From Paracoccaceae bacterium (lineage in GTDB: Bacteria > Pseudomonadota > Alphaproteobacteria > Rhodobacterales > Rhodobacteraceae), in contig CACDPP010000017.1 in NCBI GenBank assembly GCA_902554705.1, positions 1 through 38,911 on the forward strand: a stretch of DNA of 38,911 nt. Reading direction: 5' to 3'. Below are positions 7,593 through 15,484 of this stretch, piece by piece (within the stretch, counting starts at the first letter, position 1; each line of letters opens with the position of its first letter). A program made the position numbers and the translations under genes. The notes below the pieces were generated by a model. That model made no database searches, had not been told where the DNA came from, and saw nothing but the letters and a program-made list of their open reading frames with translations.

Positions 7593-8071
7593 AACCCCCC
7601 CCCCATGGCCTGCGCAACCACGTCATAAGAGGGCCAATCTGAATATGGGCTTTTGCCAGACCTTGGATCGCCAAAGCCCCGAATGGCCGCATAAACCAGA
7701 CGGGGGTTAAATTTGGACAATGTCTCGAAGGATAGTCCAAGGCGTTCCATCACCCCGGGGCGAAAGTTTTCCACGACAACATCCGCAGATGTAACAAGGG
7801 ATAGAAACGCATCCTTGCCCTCTTTTGATTTTAGATTAATTTCGACGCTTTTTTTGGACCGGTTTAGGCTGACAAAATATCCAGCCCAGTCTTGTTTAGG
7901 ATCATCTTTGCGAAACGGTCCATTTAGTCGGCTGCTATCGCCCGTTCCGCTTTCAATTTTAATAACTTCAGCGCCGTGATCAGAAAGCATCATGGTGCAA
8001 TAGGGCCCAGATAGCATACGGCTAAGGTCTAGGACGCGAATGCCGTTTAATATACCTTTAGTTTTTGGCAA
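7583..8071 (-). CDS. N-terminal part of class III CoA-transferase (frame-broken)
   Basis: First 162 residues of a CaiB/formyl-CoA transferase family protein: ILNGIRVLDLSRMLSGPYCTMMLSDHGAEVIKIE at the start, VVVENFRPGVMERLGLS, and YDVVAQAMGG containing the probable catalytic Asp. After AMGG the frame enters a stop, while the rest of the protein continues in the next frame from 7592. Family members read GG-VMSLTG at this place, which would need 8 or 11 G instead of the 10 present. The start at 8071 lies 39 bases after the gmaS stop, so it could be cotranscribed with mgsABC-gmaS. Confidence 0.78.
   Translation of the reverse strand: MPKTKGILNGIRVLDLSRMLSGPYCTMMLSDHGAEVIKIESGTGDSSRLNGPFRKDDPKQDWAGYFVSLNRSKKSVEINLKSKEGKDAFLSLVTSADVVVENFRPGVMERLGLSFETLSKFNPRLVYAAIRGFGDPRSGKSPYSDWPSYDVVAQAMGGGLCR
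7595..7604. repeat. homopolymer of ten C (ten G on the coding strand)
   Basis: A pure 10-base run inside the CoA-transferase/flavin-reductase gene, exactly where the reading frame breaks. Runs of this length are prone to slipped-strand change in vivo and to miscalling in sequencing. Restoring 8 or 11 residues rejoins both halves. Confidence 0.95.
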
Positions 8072-8110
8072 CTATTCTCAGGCTCCTGTGCTTTTTACAA
8101 TTTTGCGATA

Positions 8111-9445
8111 CTAGATATCTAGGGTATTTTCCTTTTCCCAGGATGAAAAATGCGAAACAAACGAGTTCCATTCTTCCATCTTAAGTTTCAAGTAAGCATC
8201 GGAAAACTCTTTACCCATAGCATCTTTAAGAACCTTGTCCTTATCATAAGCACGAAGCGCATCTAGCATATTTAATGGTAATTTTGGGACTCCTTTAACT
8301 TTATGTCCCTTAGAGTACATATCTATATCATAACGTTTGCCGGGATCAGCTTTGGACCTTACACCAGATAGGCCAGCAGCAATTATTACTGCCTGCAAAA
8401 GATAGGGATTTGCTGCACCATCTGCTAACCTTAACTCAAAGCGACCAGGTCCTGGTATGCGGACCATATGAGTTCTGTTATTACCAGTCCATGTGACTGA
8501 GTTCGGTGCCCATGTTGCTCCTGACACAGTTCTTGGCGCATTTAGTCGTTTATAACTATTAACTGTTGGGTTGGTGACTGCTGTTAGAGCAGGAGCGTGG
8601 GTCATCAACCCGCCAAGGAAATATCGTCCTTTTTCTGACAATCCAAGTTCAGAAGTTTGGCTTTCGGAACTGGGCGTAGTTGCGAACATATTTTTCTTTG
8701 CTTGAGAACCAGGAGCATCCCATACCGAGATATGTGCATGACACCCATTACCGGTTAATCCTTCAAACGGTTTGGGCATAAATGTCGCACGAAATCCGTG
8801 TTTTTCAGCAACAGATTTTGTCATAAACTTGAAAAAGCTGTGTTTGTCTGCTGTAGCTAATGCATCATCAAATTCCCAATTCATTTCAAATTGACCGTTA
8901 GCATCTTCGTGGTCATTTTGATATGGACCCCAGCCCATCTCAAGCATATGATCACAAATTTCTTTTATTACGTCATAGCGGCGCATAACTGCCTGCTGAT
9001 CGTAGCATGGCTTGGCTGCAGTATCGTATTCGTCAGAGATTTGTGATCCATCTGGCGACAATAAGAAAAACTCTGCTTCGATACCTGTCTTGACGTGCAT
9101 ACCTTCCGCGCCGGCTTCATCAATGAGGCGGCGCAACAAATTTCGCGGAGCCTGAGCAACGTCTTCACCTTCCATTACACAATTTGCTGCTACCCAAGCC
9201 ACTTCGGGCTTCCAAGGAAGTTGTATAACGCTGCTTGGATCTGGAACTGCTAGCATATCTGGATGTGCAGGAGTAAAATCAAGCCAGGTTGCAAAACCTG
9301 CAAAACCAGCACCTTCGACTTGCATCTCAGCAATGGCTTGTGTCGGAACCAGCTTAGCTCGTTGAACTCCGAACAAATCAGTGTACGATATCATAAAATA
9401 TTTTACACCTGTATTTTTGGCAAATACGGCTAAGTCTTTAATCAT
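8111..9445 (-). CDS. gmaS: glutamine-synthetase-family ligase, probably gamma-glutamylmethylamide synthetase
   Basis: A 444-residue member of the GlnT/GmaS branch of glutamine synthetases. The Glu/ATP-site motifs are visible: EDANGQFEMNWEFDDAL, GNGCHAHISVWD, NRTHMVRIPG and FELRLADGAANPYLLQA. GmaS ligates methylamine to glutamate with ATP, the entry step of the N-methylglutamate route. The call over plain GlnT rests on the three genes immediately upstream on the same strand (mgsA-mgsB-mgsC), with 51 bases to mgsC. GGGAGAGGA precedes the ATG. Other amines could be substrates. The N-methylglutamate dehydrogenase genes mgdABCD are not next to it here. Confidence 0.8.
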   Translation of the reverse strand: MIKDLAVFAKNTGVKYFMISYTDLFGVQRAKLVPTQAIAEMQVEGAGFAGFATWLDFTPAHPDMLAVPDPSSVIQLPWKPEVAWVAANCVMEGEDVAQAPRNLLRRLIDEAGAEGMHVKTGIEAEFFLLSPDGSQISDEYDTAAKPCYDQQAVMRRYDVIKEICDHMLEMGWGPYQNDHEDANGQFEMNWEFDDALATADKHSFFKFMTKSVAEKHGFRATFMPKPFEGLTGNGCHAHISVWDAPGSQAKKNMFATTPSSESQTSELGLSEKGRYFLGGLMTHAPALTAVTNPTVNSYKRLNAPRTVSGATWAPNSVTWTGNNRTHMVRIPGPGRFELRLADGAANPYLLQAVIIAAGLSGVRSKADPGKRYDIDMYSKGHKVKGVPKLPLNMLDALRAYDKDKVLKDAMGKEFSDAYLKLKMEEWNSFVSHFSSWEKENTLDI

Positions 9446-9496
9446 GGTCCTCTCCCAATCTTTTAAATATAATGGTATAACAATATTCAGTTTGCG

Positions 9497-10843
9497 TTAA
9501 TAAGATGTACCAGGTTTACCAGGGTACCAACTAGTTCCGGCAAGAGGTACTTGAGCCATAGCAGCAGCCTCCATTGTTAGAGCGACTAAATCCTCGGGCT
9601 CCAAATTATGTAAATGATTTTTTCCGCAGGCCCTGGCTATTGTTTGAGCTTCCAAAGTCATCACCTTCAAATAATTCATCAATCGGCGGCCTCCTTCCTT
9701 TGGATCAAATCGCTTTATCAATTCAGGGTCCTGTGTCGTAATACCTGCAGGGTCCATACCTTCATGCCAATCGTCATAAGCTCCGGCCGTTGTTCCGAGT
9801 TTATTGTACTCTTCTTCATAAATTGGATCATTATCTCCCAATGCAACTAAGGCTGCAGAGCCAATTGCTACTGCATCTGCACCAAGAGCTATTGCTTTTG
9901 CTACATCGGCACCATTGCGAATACCTCCTGATAGAATTAGTTGAACTTTGCGGTGCATTCCCAAGTCTTCGAGAGCTTTTACAGCTGGGCGAACTATTGC
10001 CAGAGTTGGTTGTCCTACATGCTCTATAAAAACGTCTTGTGTAGCGGCGGTTCCACCTTGCATTCCGTCCAAAACAATAGCGTCTGCCCCGGCTTTGACA
10101 GCTAATGTTGTATCATAATAAGGACGCGCACCAGCCAATTTAACATAAACTGGAACTTTCCATGCGGTAATTTCTCGGAGCTCTTGTATTTTTATTTCAA
10201 GATCATCAGGTCCAGTCCAATCAGGATGTCTGCAAGCTGAACGTTGATCTATTCCCGTCGGAAGATTTCTCATTTGTGCAACGCGATCTGAAATTTTTTG
10301 ACCTAATAGCATGCCTCCTCCGCCGGGTTTTGCTCCTTGACCAATTACTATTTCAATAGCATCAGCCTTTCGAAGGTCGTCTGGGTTCATTCCGTAACGT
10401 GATGGAAGATATTGATAAACCAGTTTTGTAGAGTGCTCTCGTTCTTCGGGGGTCATACCACCATCGCCTGTCGTCGTTGATGTTCCTGCAGCAGAAGCTC
10501 CTCTACCTAGAGCCTCTTTTGCAGGTCCAGAAAGGGCGCCAAAACTCATACCAGCTATTGTAATTGGTATATCTAATTCGATAGGATTTTTAGCATAACG
10601 CGTTCCAATTTTTACATTCGTTTCGCATTTTTCTCGATATCCCTCCAATGGGTATCTCGAAATAGAGGCACCGAGAAATAATAAATCATCAAACGTTGGT
10701 AGTTTTCTTTTTGCTCCACCACCTCTGATGTCGTATATTCCTGTAGCTGCGGCACGGCGTATATCACTGTTGACGTCGTTTGAAAATGTCGCTGAGTATC
10801 TTGGAGTTGTAAGCGGTATAATCGACTTTTTCCTCTTATCCAT
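9497..10843 (-). CDS. mgsC: N-methylglutamate synthase FMN subunit (glutamate-synthase-like, GlxD/MgsC)
   Basis: A 448-residue FMN-binding glutamate-synthase-type TIM barrel. Seen are PITIAGMSFGALSGPAKEAL, GASAAGTSTTTGDGGM, the glycine-rich GQGAKPGGGGMLLGQKIS, KLAGARPYYDT and the phosphate-binding IRNGADVAKAIALGADAVAIG. It lacks the full length of GltB and corresponds to its central/FMN domain alone, as in the three-subunit MgsABC. It follows mgsB by 11 bases and precedes gmaS. The complex turns gamma-glutamylmethylamide and 2-oxoglutarate into N-methylglutamate and glutamate. Confidence 0.85.
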   Translation of the reverse strand: MDKRKKSIIPLTTPRYSATFSNDVNSDIRRAAATGIYDIRGGGAKRKLPTFDDLLFLGASISRYPLEGYREKCETNVKIGTRYAKNPIELDIPITIAGMSFGALSGPAKEALGRGASAAGTSTTTGDGGMTPEEREHSTKLVYQYLPSRYGMNPDDLRKADAIEIVIGQGAKPGGGGMLLGQKISDRVAQMRNLPTGIDQRSACRHPDWTGPDDLEIKIQELREITAWKVPVYVKLAGARPYYDTTLAVKAGADAIVLDGMQGGTAATQDVFIEHVGQPTLAIVRPAVKALEDLGMHRKVQLILSGGIRNGADVAKAIALGADAVAIGSAALVALGDNDPIYEEEYNKLGTTAGAYDDWHEGMDPAGITTQDPELIKRFDPKEGGRRLMNYLKVMTLEAQTIARACGKNHLHNLEPEDLVALTMEAAAMAQVPLAGTSWYPGKPGTSY

Positions 10844-10854
10844 TAAATCTATCC

Positions 10855-11538
10855 TCAGTAGGCATCTGAATTATCAATGTTAAAATTATACAATTTTCTT
10901 GCTGAACCATATCTTTTAAATTCTTCGGGTTTTGCATCGCATTCGGCTTCCGAGAGTAATTGTTTGAGTAGGTCCATGTGTTCGGGACGCATTTCTTTCT
11001 GTTCACAATCAGTTCCCAAACTTTTAACACATCCTCGAATAAATAATTTTGCTTCGTAAAGGCTATCGCCTAAAGCATCTCCAGCATCACCGCAAACAAT
11101 AAGATTACCTGATTGAGCCATGAACGCAGACATGTGTCCAATATTTCCATGGACTACGATATTTATGCCTTTCATTGAAATTCCGCAACGAGAAGAGGCA
11201 TTTCCCTTTATGACTAGTAGACCTCCTTGACCAGTAGCTCCAGCATATTGGCTGGCATCACCCTCAATTACAACTTTGCCACTCATCATATTTTCGGCCA
11301 CACCAGGACCCACTGAACCTTTCACAGTTATGTTGGCTTGCTGGTTCATTCCACCGCAGTAGTAGCCCGTAGAGCCCTTAATGTTTACTTCGATCGGTGC
11401 ATCTATTCCAACAGCAATTGAATGGCTACCCTTTGGATTAATGACCTCCCATGATGTTTGGTTAGTTTTCTCTTTCTGTTCCTGTAAAGCACTATTTAGA
11501 CTTCTAAGACCGTGTTTTTGTAAATCAAATTGTAACAT
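10855..11538 (-). CDS. mgsB: N-methylglutamate synthase beta-helix subunit (GlxC/MgsB)
   Basis: A 227-residue protein equivalent to the C-terminal (GXGXG) domain of the glutamate synthase large subunit. It shows repeating turns such as GYYCGGMNQQANITVKGSVG, GKVVIEGDASQYAGATGQGG and NIVVHGNIGHMSAFMAQSG. The start is taken as ATG 11538 (MLQFDLQ); the longer frame runs back into the mgsA gene. Only one base separates it from the mgsA stop, which suggests translational coupling. It is a structural partner of MgsA and MgsC in the methylamine assimilation complex. Confidence 0.85.
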   Translation of the reverse strand: MLQFDLQKHGLRSLNSALQEQKEKTNQTSWEVINPKGSHSIAVGIDAPIEVNIKGSTGYYCGGMNQQANITVKGSVGPGVAENMMSGKVVIEGDASQYAGATGQGGLLVIKGNASSRCGISMKGINIVVHGNIGHMSAFMAQSGNLIVCGDAGDALGDSLYEAKLFIRGCVKSLGTDCEQKEMRPEHMDLLKQLLSEAECDAKPEEFKRYGSARKLYNFNIDNSDAY

Positions 11539-11539
11539 T

Positions 11540-12436
11540 TTAGTGTTTCCAAAAATATACTGTTGCAGGCTCCGGCTCCCAAACATGGGCACTTTCGATT
11601 TTTGGTAAATCTACCAATGCCTGATACTCACTTCCAAACGCAACATACTGATCGGTTTCGGCCATAACCGCTGGTTTACATGCGATCTGATCCCGAACAA
11701 CCCCAAATCCATTCTCAGTTCCAACTACAAAAGTGAAAAATCCATCTAAATCCTTTAAAGAGCTTTCAAGCGCTTCACCTAAACTTGCACCGTTTTTAAT
11801 TTTCCAAGTTAAATAAGCAGCTCCCACCTCAGTATCATTTTCTGTCTCTATAAGAATTCCTTCTCTTCTCAGTTTGCGGCGTAAAGAGTTATGGTTGGAG
11901 AGCGATCCATTATGCACCAGACATTGATCTACGCCTGTGTTAAAGGGATGCGCTCCCAAAGTTGTAACAGCAGATTCTGTTGCCATGCGAGTGTGGCCAA
12001 TTCCATGCCGTCCGGACATTTGCGTGATATGGAACCTTTGAGTAACTTGCTCAGGCAAACCAACTTCTTTGTAAATTTCTAGTGATGAACCATGGCTCAT
12101 AATTCTTATTTCAGGATTGAAAGCCGTCAGTACCTCGGAGAATTTATTTTCCACATTTTGATCTAAAGTGACTACTGCATGCGTATCGTTGACTCGAAAG
12201 TCCAAAATGCGATTAAGATGCTTGCTTAGATAATTTGGTAAATCTTGAAAATCTCTTTCAGCATTTTCAGATTGAATGGTGAATTTTGACCTACCTGCAT
12301 GTTCATCAGCGTAGATTGCGATCCCTGCGCTGTCGGGTCCTCTGTCAGTCATAGTTACTAACATGTCGCTAAGAAGTCTGCCAAGACACGGCTGTAAGCT
12401 GGCATCCTTCAAAAATAATCCTACTATACCACACAT
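11540..12436 (-). CDS. mgsA: N-methylglutamate synthase glutaminase-like subunit (GlxB/MgsA)
   Basis: A class II (Ntn) glutamine amidotransferase of 298 residues. The start at 12436 gives M-C-G-I-V-G, placing the catalytic Cys at position 2 after Met removal; ATGGAGCAAATA precedes it. Other family motifs: DRGPDSAGIAIY, GIGHTRMATESAVTTLGAHPF, CLVHNGSLSNHNSLRRKL and ENDTEVGAAYL. In MgsABC it is thought to release methylamine from gamma-glutamylmethylamide and channel it to the FMN subunit. It is the first gene of the mgsA-mgsB-mgsC-gmaS operon on this strand. Confidence 0.85.
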   Translation of the reverse strand: MCGIVGLFLKDASLQPCLGRLLSDMLVTMTDRGPDSAGIAIYADEHAGRSKFTIQSENAERDFQDLPNYLSKHLNRILDFRVNDTHAVVTLDQNVENKFSEVLTAFNPEIRIMSHGSSLEIYKEVGLPEQVTQRFHITQMSGRHGIGHTRMATESAVTTLGAHPFNTGVDQCLVHNGSLSNHNSLRRKLRREGILIETENDTEVGAAYLTWKIKNGASLGEALESSLKDLDGFFTFVVGTENGFGVVRDQIACKPAVMAETDQYVAFGSEYQALVDLPKIESAHVWEPEPATVYFWKH

Positions 12437-12509
12437 TATTTGCTCCATTTCGATAAAGGAGAGACTGTTCACATTGCAGAGAAATTACCCAAACCGTTAT
12501 AACAACTTA

Positions 12510-12525
12510 TATAAAATATTTTATA
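12510..12525. promoter_or_regulatory. AT palindrome upstream of mgsA
   Basis: TATAAAATATTTTATA is a perfect 16-bp palindrome lying 74-89 bases before the mgsA start codon. It may be an operator or part of the promoter region for the methylamine operon. AT-rich palindromes arise easily by chance in this sequence, so the assignment is weak. Confidence 0.3.
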
Positions 12526-12598
12526 AAAAAATCAAAAGTGATCAAAAATAATTTAAAGTTAGTTAAATACAATTTTTAAGTCACTTTGTAACTTATTC

Positions 12599-12618
12599 GT
12601 AATCAGTAGGTCCGCGGT
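12599..12618 (+). repeat. 20-bp tRNA-Thr fragment with decayed downstream flank
   Basis: GTAATCAGTAGGTCCGCGGT is identical to tRNA-Thr positions 3438-3457 (anticodon loop through the T arm) and in the same orientation, 9.2 kb away. The sequence after it (AAAATCAATAACTTAGATGAAATCACG region, about 12639-12667) still resembles the terminator flank after the true tRNA. It cannot form a functional tRNA. It looks like an old att remnant. Confidence 0.8.
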
Positions 12619-12739
12619 CTATCCTGCATAAATTAAAATTAAAATCAATAACTTAGATGAAATCACGTTAGTTTTATTTAATTTTAAGCCGGACAAAGAA
12701 CCAGACAGATGATGGTCTAATTGCATTATTTAATGGTAT

Positions 12740-13123
12740 TCACTCATTTTGATCTATGACCCGTTTAGCCACTCTAAAACACTCTAGTGCTTGAGGCACA
12801 CCGCAATAAATACCTATTACATGAATAATGGCACGAATTTCTTCCTTTGAGACGCCATTATTGAGAGCGCCTTTGCAATGGATTTCCCATTCGTGCATTT
12901 TTCCTAGTGCCCCAATCATGGAGAGGTTCATCATACTGCGAGTTTTTGCAGGTATCACCTCATCGCCCCACCCAAAGCCCCAACACCACGCAGTCATTGC
13001 CTCCTGAAAAGGGCGAGTAAAGTCATCTGCAGCAGCGAGGTTTTTTTCAACGTAGCCTTCTCCAAGAGTGGATTTGCGTTGTTCTAGCCCTTTAAGAAAT
13101 AAATCTTCGTTAAATGTGCTCAT
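12740..13123 (-). CDS. carboxymuconolactone decarboxylase-family protein
   Basis: A 127-residue all-helical CMD/AhpD-like protein. The typical run is MTAWCWGFGWGDEVIPAKTR, then SMMNLSMIGALGKMHEWEIH, then NGVSKEEIRAIIHVIGIYCGVPQALECFRVA. Start ATG 13123 (MSTFNED) has GGAGAAA upstream; the longer frame adds residues without homology. No CxxC peroxidase pair is seen, so a decarboxylase- or lactonase-like role is more likely than alkylhydroperoxidase. It is the last gene on the minus strand of the carnitine-type cluster, 266 bases after the acyl-CoA synthetase. Its substrate there is unknown. Confidence 0.8.
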   Translation of the reverse strand: MSTFNEDLFLKGLEQRKSTLGEGYVEKNLAAADDFTRPFQEAMTAWCWGFGWGDEVIPAKTRSMMNLSMIGALGKMHEWEIHCKGALNNGVSKEEIRAIIHVIGIYCGVPQALECFRVAKRVIDQNE

Positions 13124-13389
13124 AAGTTTTTCTCCACAGTTTCTTTTATCCATTTTTGTAAAAGCAGAATAGAATGTTCCGAATTCACAACACAAGAAAG
13201 GTTAACAGCCAGCGACCAGGTAAATATCTTCTTATACCGTTGTTTCACGATCTTGGACTGTCATCTAGCGAAAAATTTTATTTTCCAGCCTTTTCACAGA
13301 ATACCAACCACTACGCATAAAATCACGCTTGTCCGTATTGTTATTTGCCCCTTGAAAGGTGGCTAAAAAGCCGATGCCATTGAAATCAG

Positions 13390-13917
13390 TCACTTCTCGT
13401 TTGGAACCTGGATTAATACATCGATCGCCGAAACTTCAGCTCTATAAACAAAAAGAGGGTTGATTTCAATTTCTGCTATAGTTTTTATGTTTTCCTGATA
13501 GGTAATGGAGAGTTTATATATCTCCGCAGCCACCTTCGCGATATCTGCAGCTGGCCGACCTCTAAATCCTTCAAGCAAGCGCCCAACCCGGAGACTTTTA
13601 AGTGCACGGATTATTTCAACGGGGCGCGTTGGCAAAAGCAGGGTCGTGGAATCAGCCAGCAACTCAACCAAAATGCCTCCGCTACCAAGCACTAAAGCAG
13701 CTCCAAATTGCGGATCTTGACGAATGTTAATAATGAGCTCTACCAAAGGTTTGGGTGACATTGCCTCAACCAAAAATAACTCACTAACAGCCCTTGCATC
13801 ATAAGCAGTTACATCACTTTTCATCTTCGCGGCCGCAAGTTTCAATGAGTTTCCATCTTTTAGGTTGAGTACTACTGCGCCGGCTTCAGTTTTGTGTGCC
13901 AACCGAGGACTGATCAT
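13390..13917 (-). CDS. C-terminal (ATP-grasp) part of ADP-forming acyl-CoA synthetase (frame-broken)
   Basis: Begins MISPRLAHKTEAGAVVLNL, the conserved ATP-grasp start (usually preceded by GYPVVLK), and continues with FGAALVLGSGGILVELLADS and EINPLFVY, ending the beta part of an ADP-forming acyl-CoA synthetase. The upstream 532 residues lie at 13886-15484 in another frame. Removing one A from the six-A run before ATGATC joins ...GYPVALK to MISPRL without loss. As a separate ORF it has no ribosome binding site of its own, so it is more likely the tail of a broken or miscalled gene than an independent subunit. Confidence 0.8.
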   Translation of the reverse strand: MISPRLAHKTEAGAVVLNLKDGNSLKLAAAKMKSDVTAYDARAVSELFLVEAMSPKPLVELIINIRQDPQFGAALVLGSGGILVELLADSTTLLLPTRPVEIIRALKSLRVGRLLEGFRGRPAADIAKVAAEIYKLSITYQENIKTIAEIEINPLFVYRAEVSAIDVLIQVPNEK

Positions 13918-15484
13918 TTTTTAAAGCTACTGGATATCCCACTACAATTGCTGCCTCGCCTAGCTGCTGGGCTGATACAATCTTTCCCTCTGGGACATTA
14001 AAACCATTGCTTTTAAGCCATTCCTTACCATCACTCTCTGGCAACACTCTTTTCTCACTGCTAGGAACTGCTCGTAATAAATACTCAGGCTTTTCCGATA
14101 AAATATGCGACCGTGCTTGCTTCCAGTTGGCTGAGTCCTTAATGGCATTCAAGGTTTCGTGAATGCCTTGCATTGGAGCTACCCCCTTTTCAATTAGAAG
14201 TTGGCGGGTCTCTAAATCCATATTTTCGGGTAAAGTTGAACAGATTATTGCAGGCAAACCTTTTTCCGTAGTTGCCTCCGCAAAGGCAGTAGCATCCGCT
14301 CTGTAAAAAACTTTAGAGCTGTCTATCTCTGCTGCTGGGTAATCTTGTACTAAGACCGCAGTATCTGCTTCGATCGCCGAAATTGCTTTTGCAAATACTG
14401 GGTAAGTCATCTCTGCTTGCCCCCAGATTGGTGTTGTGTAGTCAAGCGGATTAGAAACTGTGGCAATGTCCGGCAACAGGGCGGACAAGTCATTTTCTTG
14501 TTTAGGATCTACTACTGGAAAAACTAGGTCAATCTTTTCTGCCTGGTCTGCAAGCATCGTCGCACCACCACCCGAACACGTGAAGCCAGCCAATCGCTTC
14601 CCCTTGGGCGCCCCAACTATACAGAGGAGTTTCAAAGTTTCTAGTAGTTGCGAGGGATTAGTTACGCTTATAATCCCTATACGTTGAAAAAAAGCCTCAT
14701 AAAGCTCAGCTGAACCAGAAAGAGAACCAGTATGGCTCACCGTTAACTCCGATCCAATAGTTGAGCTTCCGGTCTTTAATACAACCACCGGTTTACCTTT
14801 GGATAGAGCTTTTAAGGCTGCTAATTCAAACTTTGAGATATTTTGCAATCCCTCAAGGTGCAGTCCAATAGCTCTTACGGCCGGGTCATCGGCAAAGAAT
14901 TCCAGAAAGTCTTCCGGCCCCAAAACCGCCTGGTTGCCTGCCGAAACCATGTAGGCTAATGGTAAAGAGCGCTGGCTCATGGTGATATCAGAAGAGAACA
15001 TTCCTGATTGAGTAATAATCGCAGCACCGTAACCAGGGGACCATCCCCCGTGTTCAAAAGACCACAGTGCTGAATTATCAATATAGTTTATAATGCCATA
15101 ACAGTTAGGCCCAATTAAGGCCATGTCTCCGGTCGCATTTACCAAGTCTTTTTCTTTTTGATTATTCCCTGCTTCTTTGAAGCCAGCAGAAAAGCACACC
15201 ACACCTCCAGCATCTATAAGCGCCAAGCTACGTAACGCGTCAACAACATTATCGGCTGGAATAGCGAGATAAACTGCGTCAGGTGCTACTGGTAAATCTT
15301 CTATGGAGGCGACACATGCAACACCTACTAGGTCATTCCGCGTAGGGTTTACTGCGAACATTTCTCCATCAAATCCTCGCCGACGAGCCTCATTAATTGC
15401 AATAATGGCATAACGGCCGCCAATAAAAGCAATATGGCGAGGCTTTAAAAGCCGTCTAAAATTTTCTCGACGTCTAGGTGTCAT
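13886..15484 (-). CDS. ADP-forming acyl-CoA synthetase, CoA-binding and ligase domains (frame-broken)
   Basis: The first 520 residues or so of an acetate-CoA-ligase (ADP)/acyl-CoA synthetase: CoA-binding domain (KPRHIAFIGGRYAIIAINEARRRG), succinyl-CoA-synthetase-like part with ALIGPNCYGIINY and ITQSGMFSSDI, VSHTGSLSGS containing the phosphohistidine-domain signature, then the ATP-grasp start GFNVPEGKIVSA. The frame ends about 11 codons after GYPVALK owing to an extra base in a six-A run; the missing C-terminus is at 13390-13917. It would activate a betaine acid such as gamma-butyrobetaine, crotonobetaine or carnitine for the neighbouring CoA enzymes. Its ATG overlaps the acyl-CoA dehydrogenase stop (ATGA). 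Confidence 0.8.
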   Translation of the reverse strand: MTPRRRENFRRLLKPRHIAFIGGRYAIIAINEARRRGFDGEMFAVNPTRNDLVGVACVASIEDLPVAPDAVYLAIPADNVVDALRSLALIDAGGVVCFSAGFKEAGNNQKEKDLVNATGDMALIGPNCYGIINYIDNSALWSFEHGGWSPGYGAAIITQSGMFSSDITMSQRSLPLAYMVSAGNQAVLGPEDFLEFFADDPAVRAIGLHLEGLQNISKFELAALKALSKGKPVVVLKTGSSTIGSELTVSHTGSLSGSAELYEAFFQRIGIISVTNPSQLLETLKLLCIVGAPKGKRLAGFTCSGGGATMLADQAEKIDLVFPVVDPKQENDLSALLPDIATVSNPLDYTTPIWGQAEMTYPVFAKAISAIEADTAVLVQDYPAAEIDSSKVFYRADATAFAEATTEKGLPAIICSTLPENMDLETRQLLIEKGVAPMQGIHETLNAIKDSANWKQARSHILSEKPEYLLRAVPSSEKRVLPESDGKEWLKSNGFNVPEGKIVSAQQLGEAAIVVGYPVALKNDQSSVGTQN

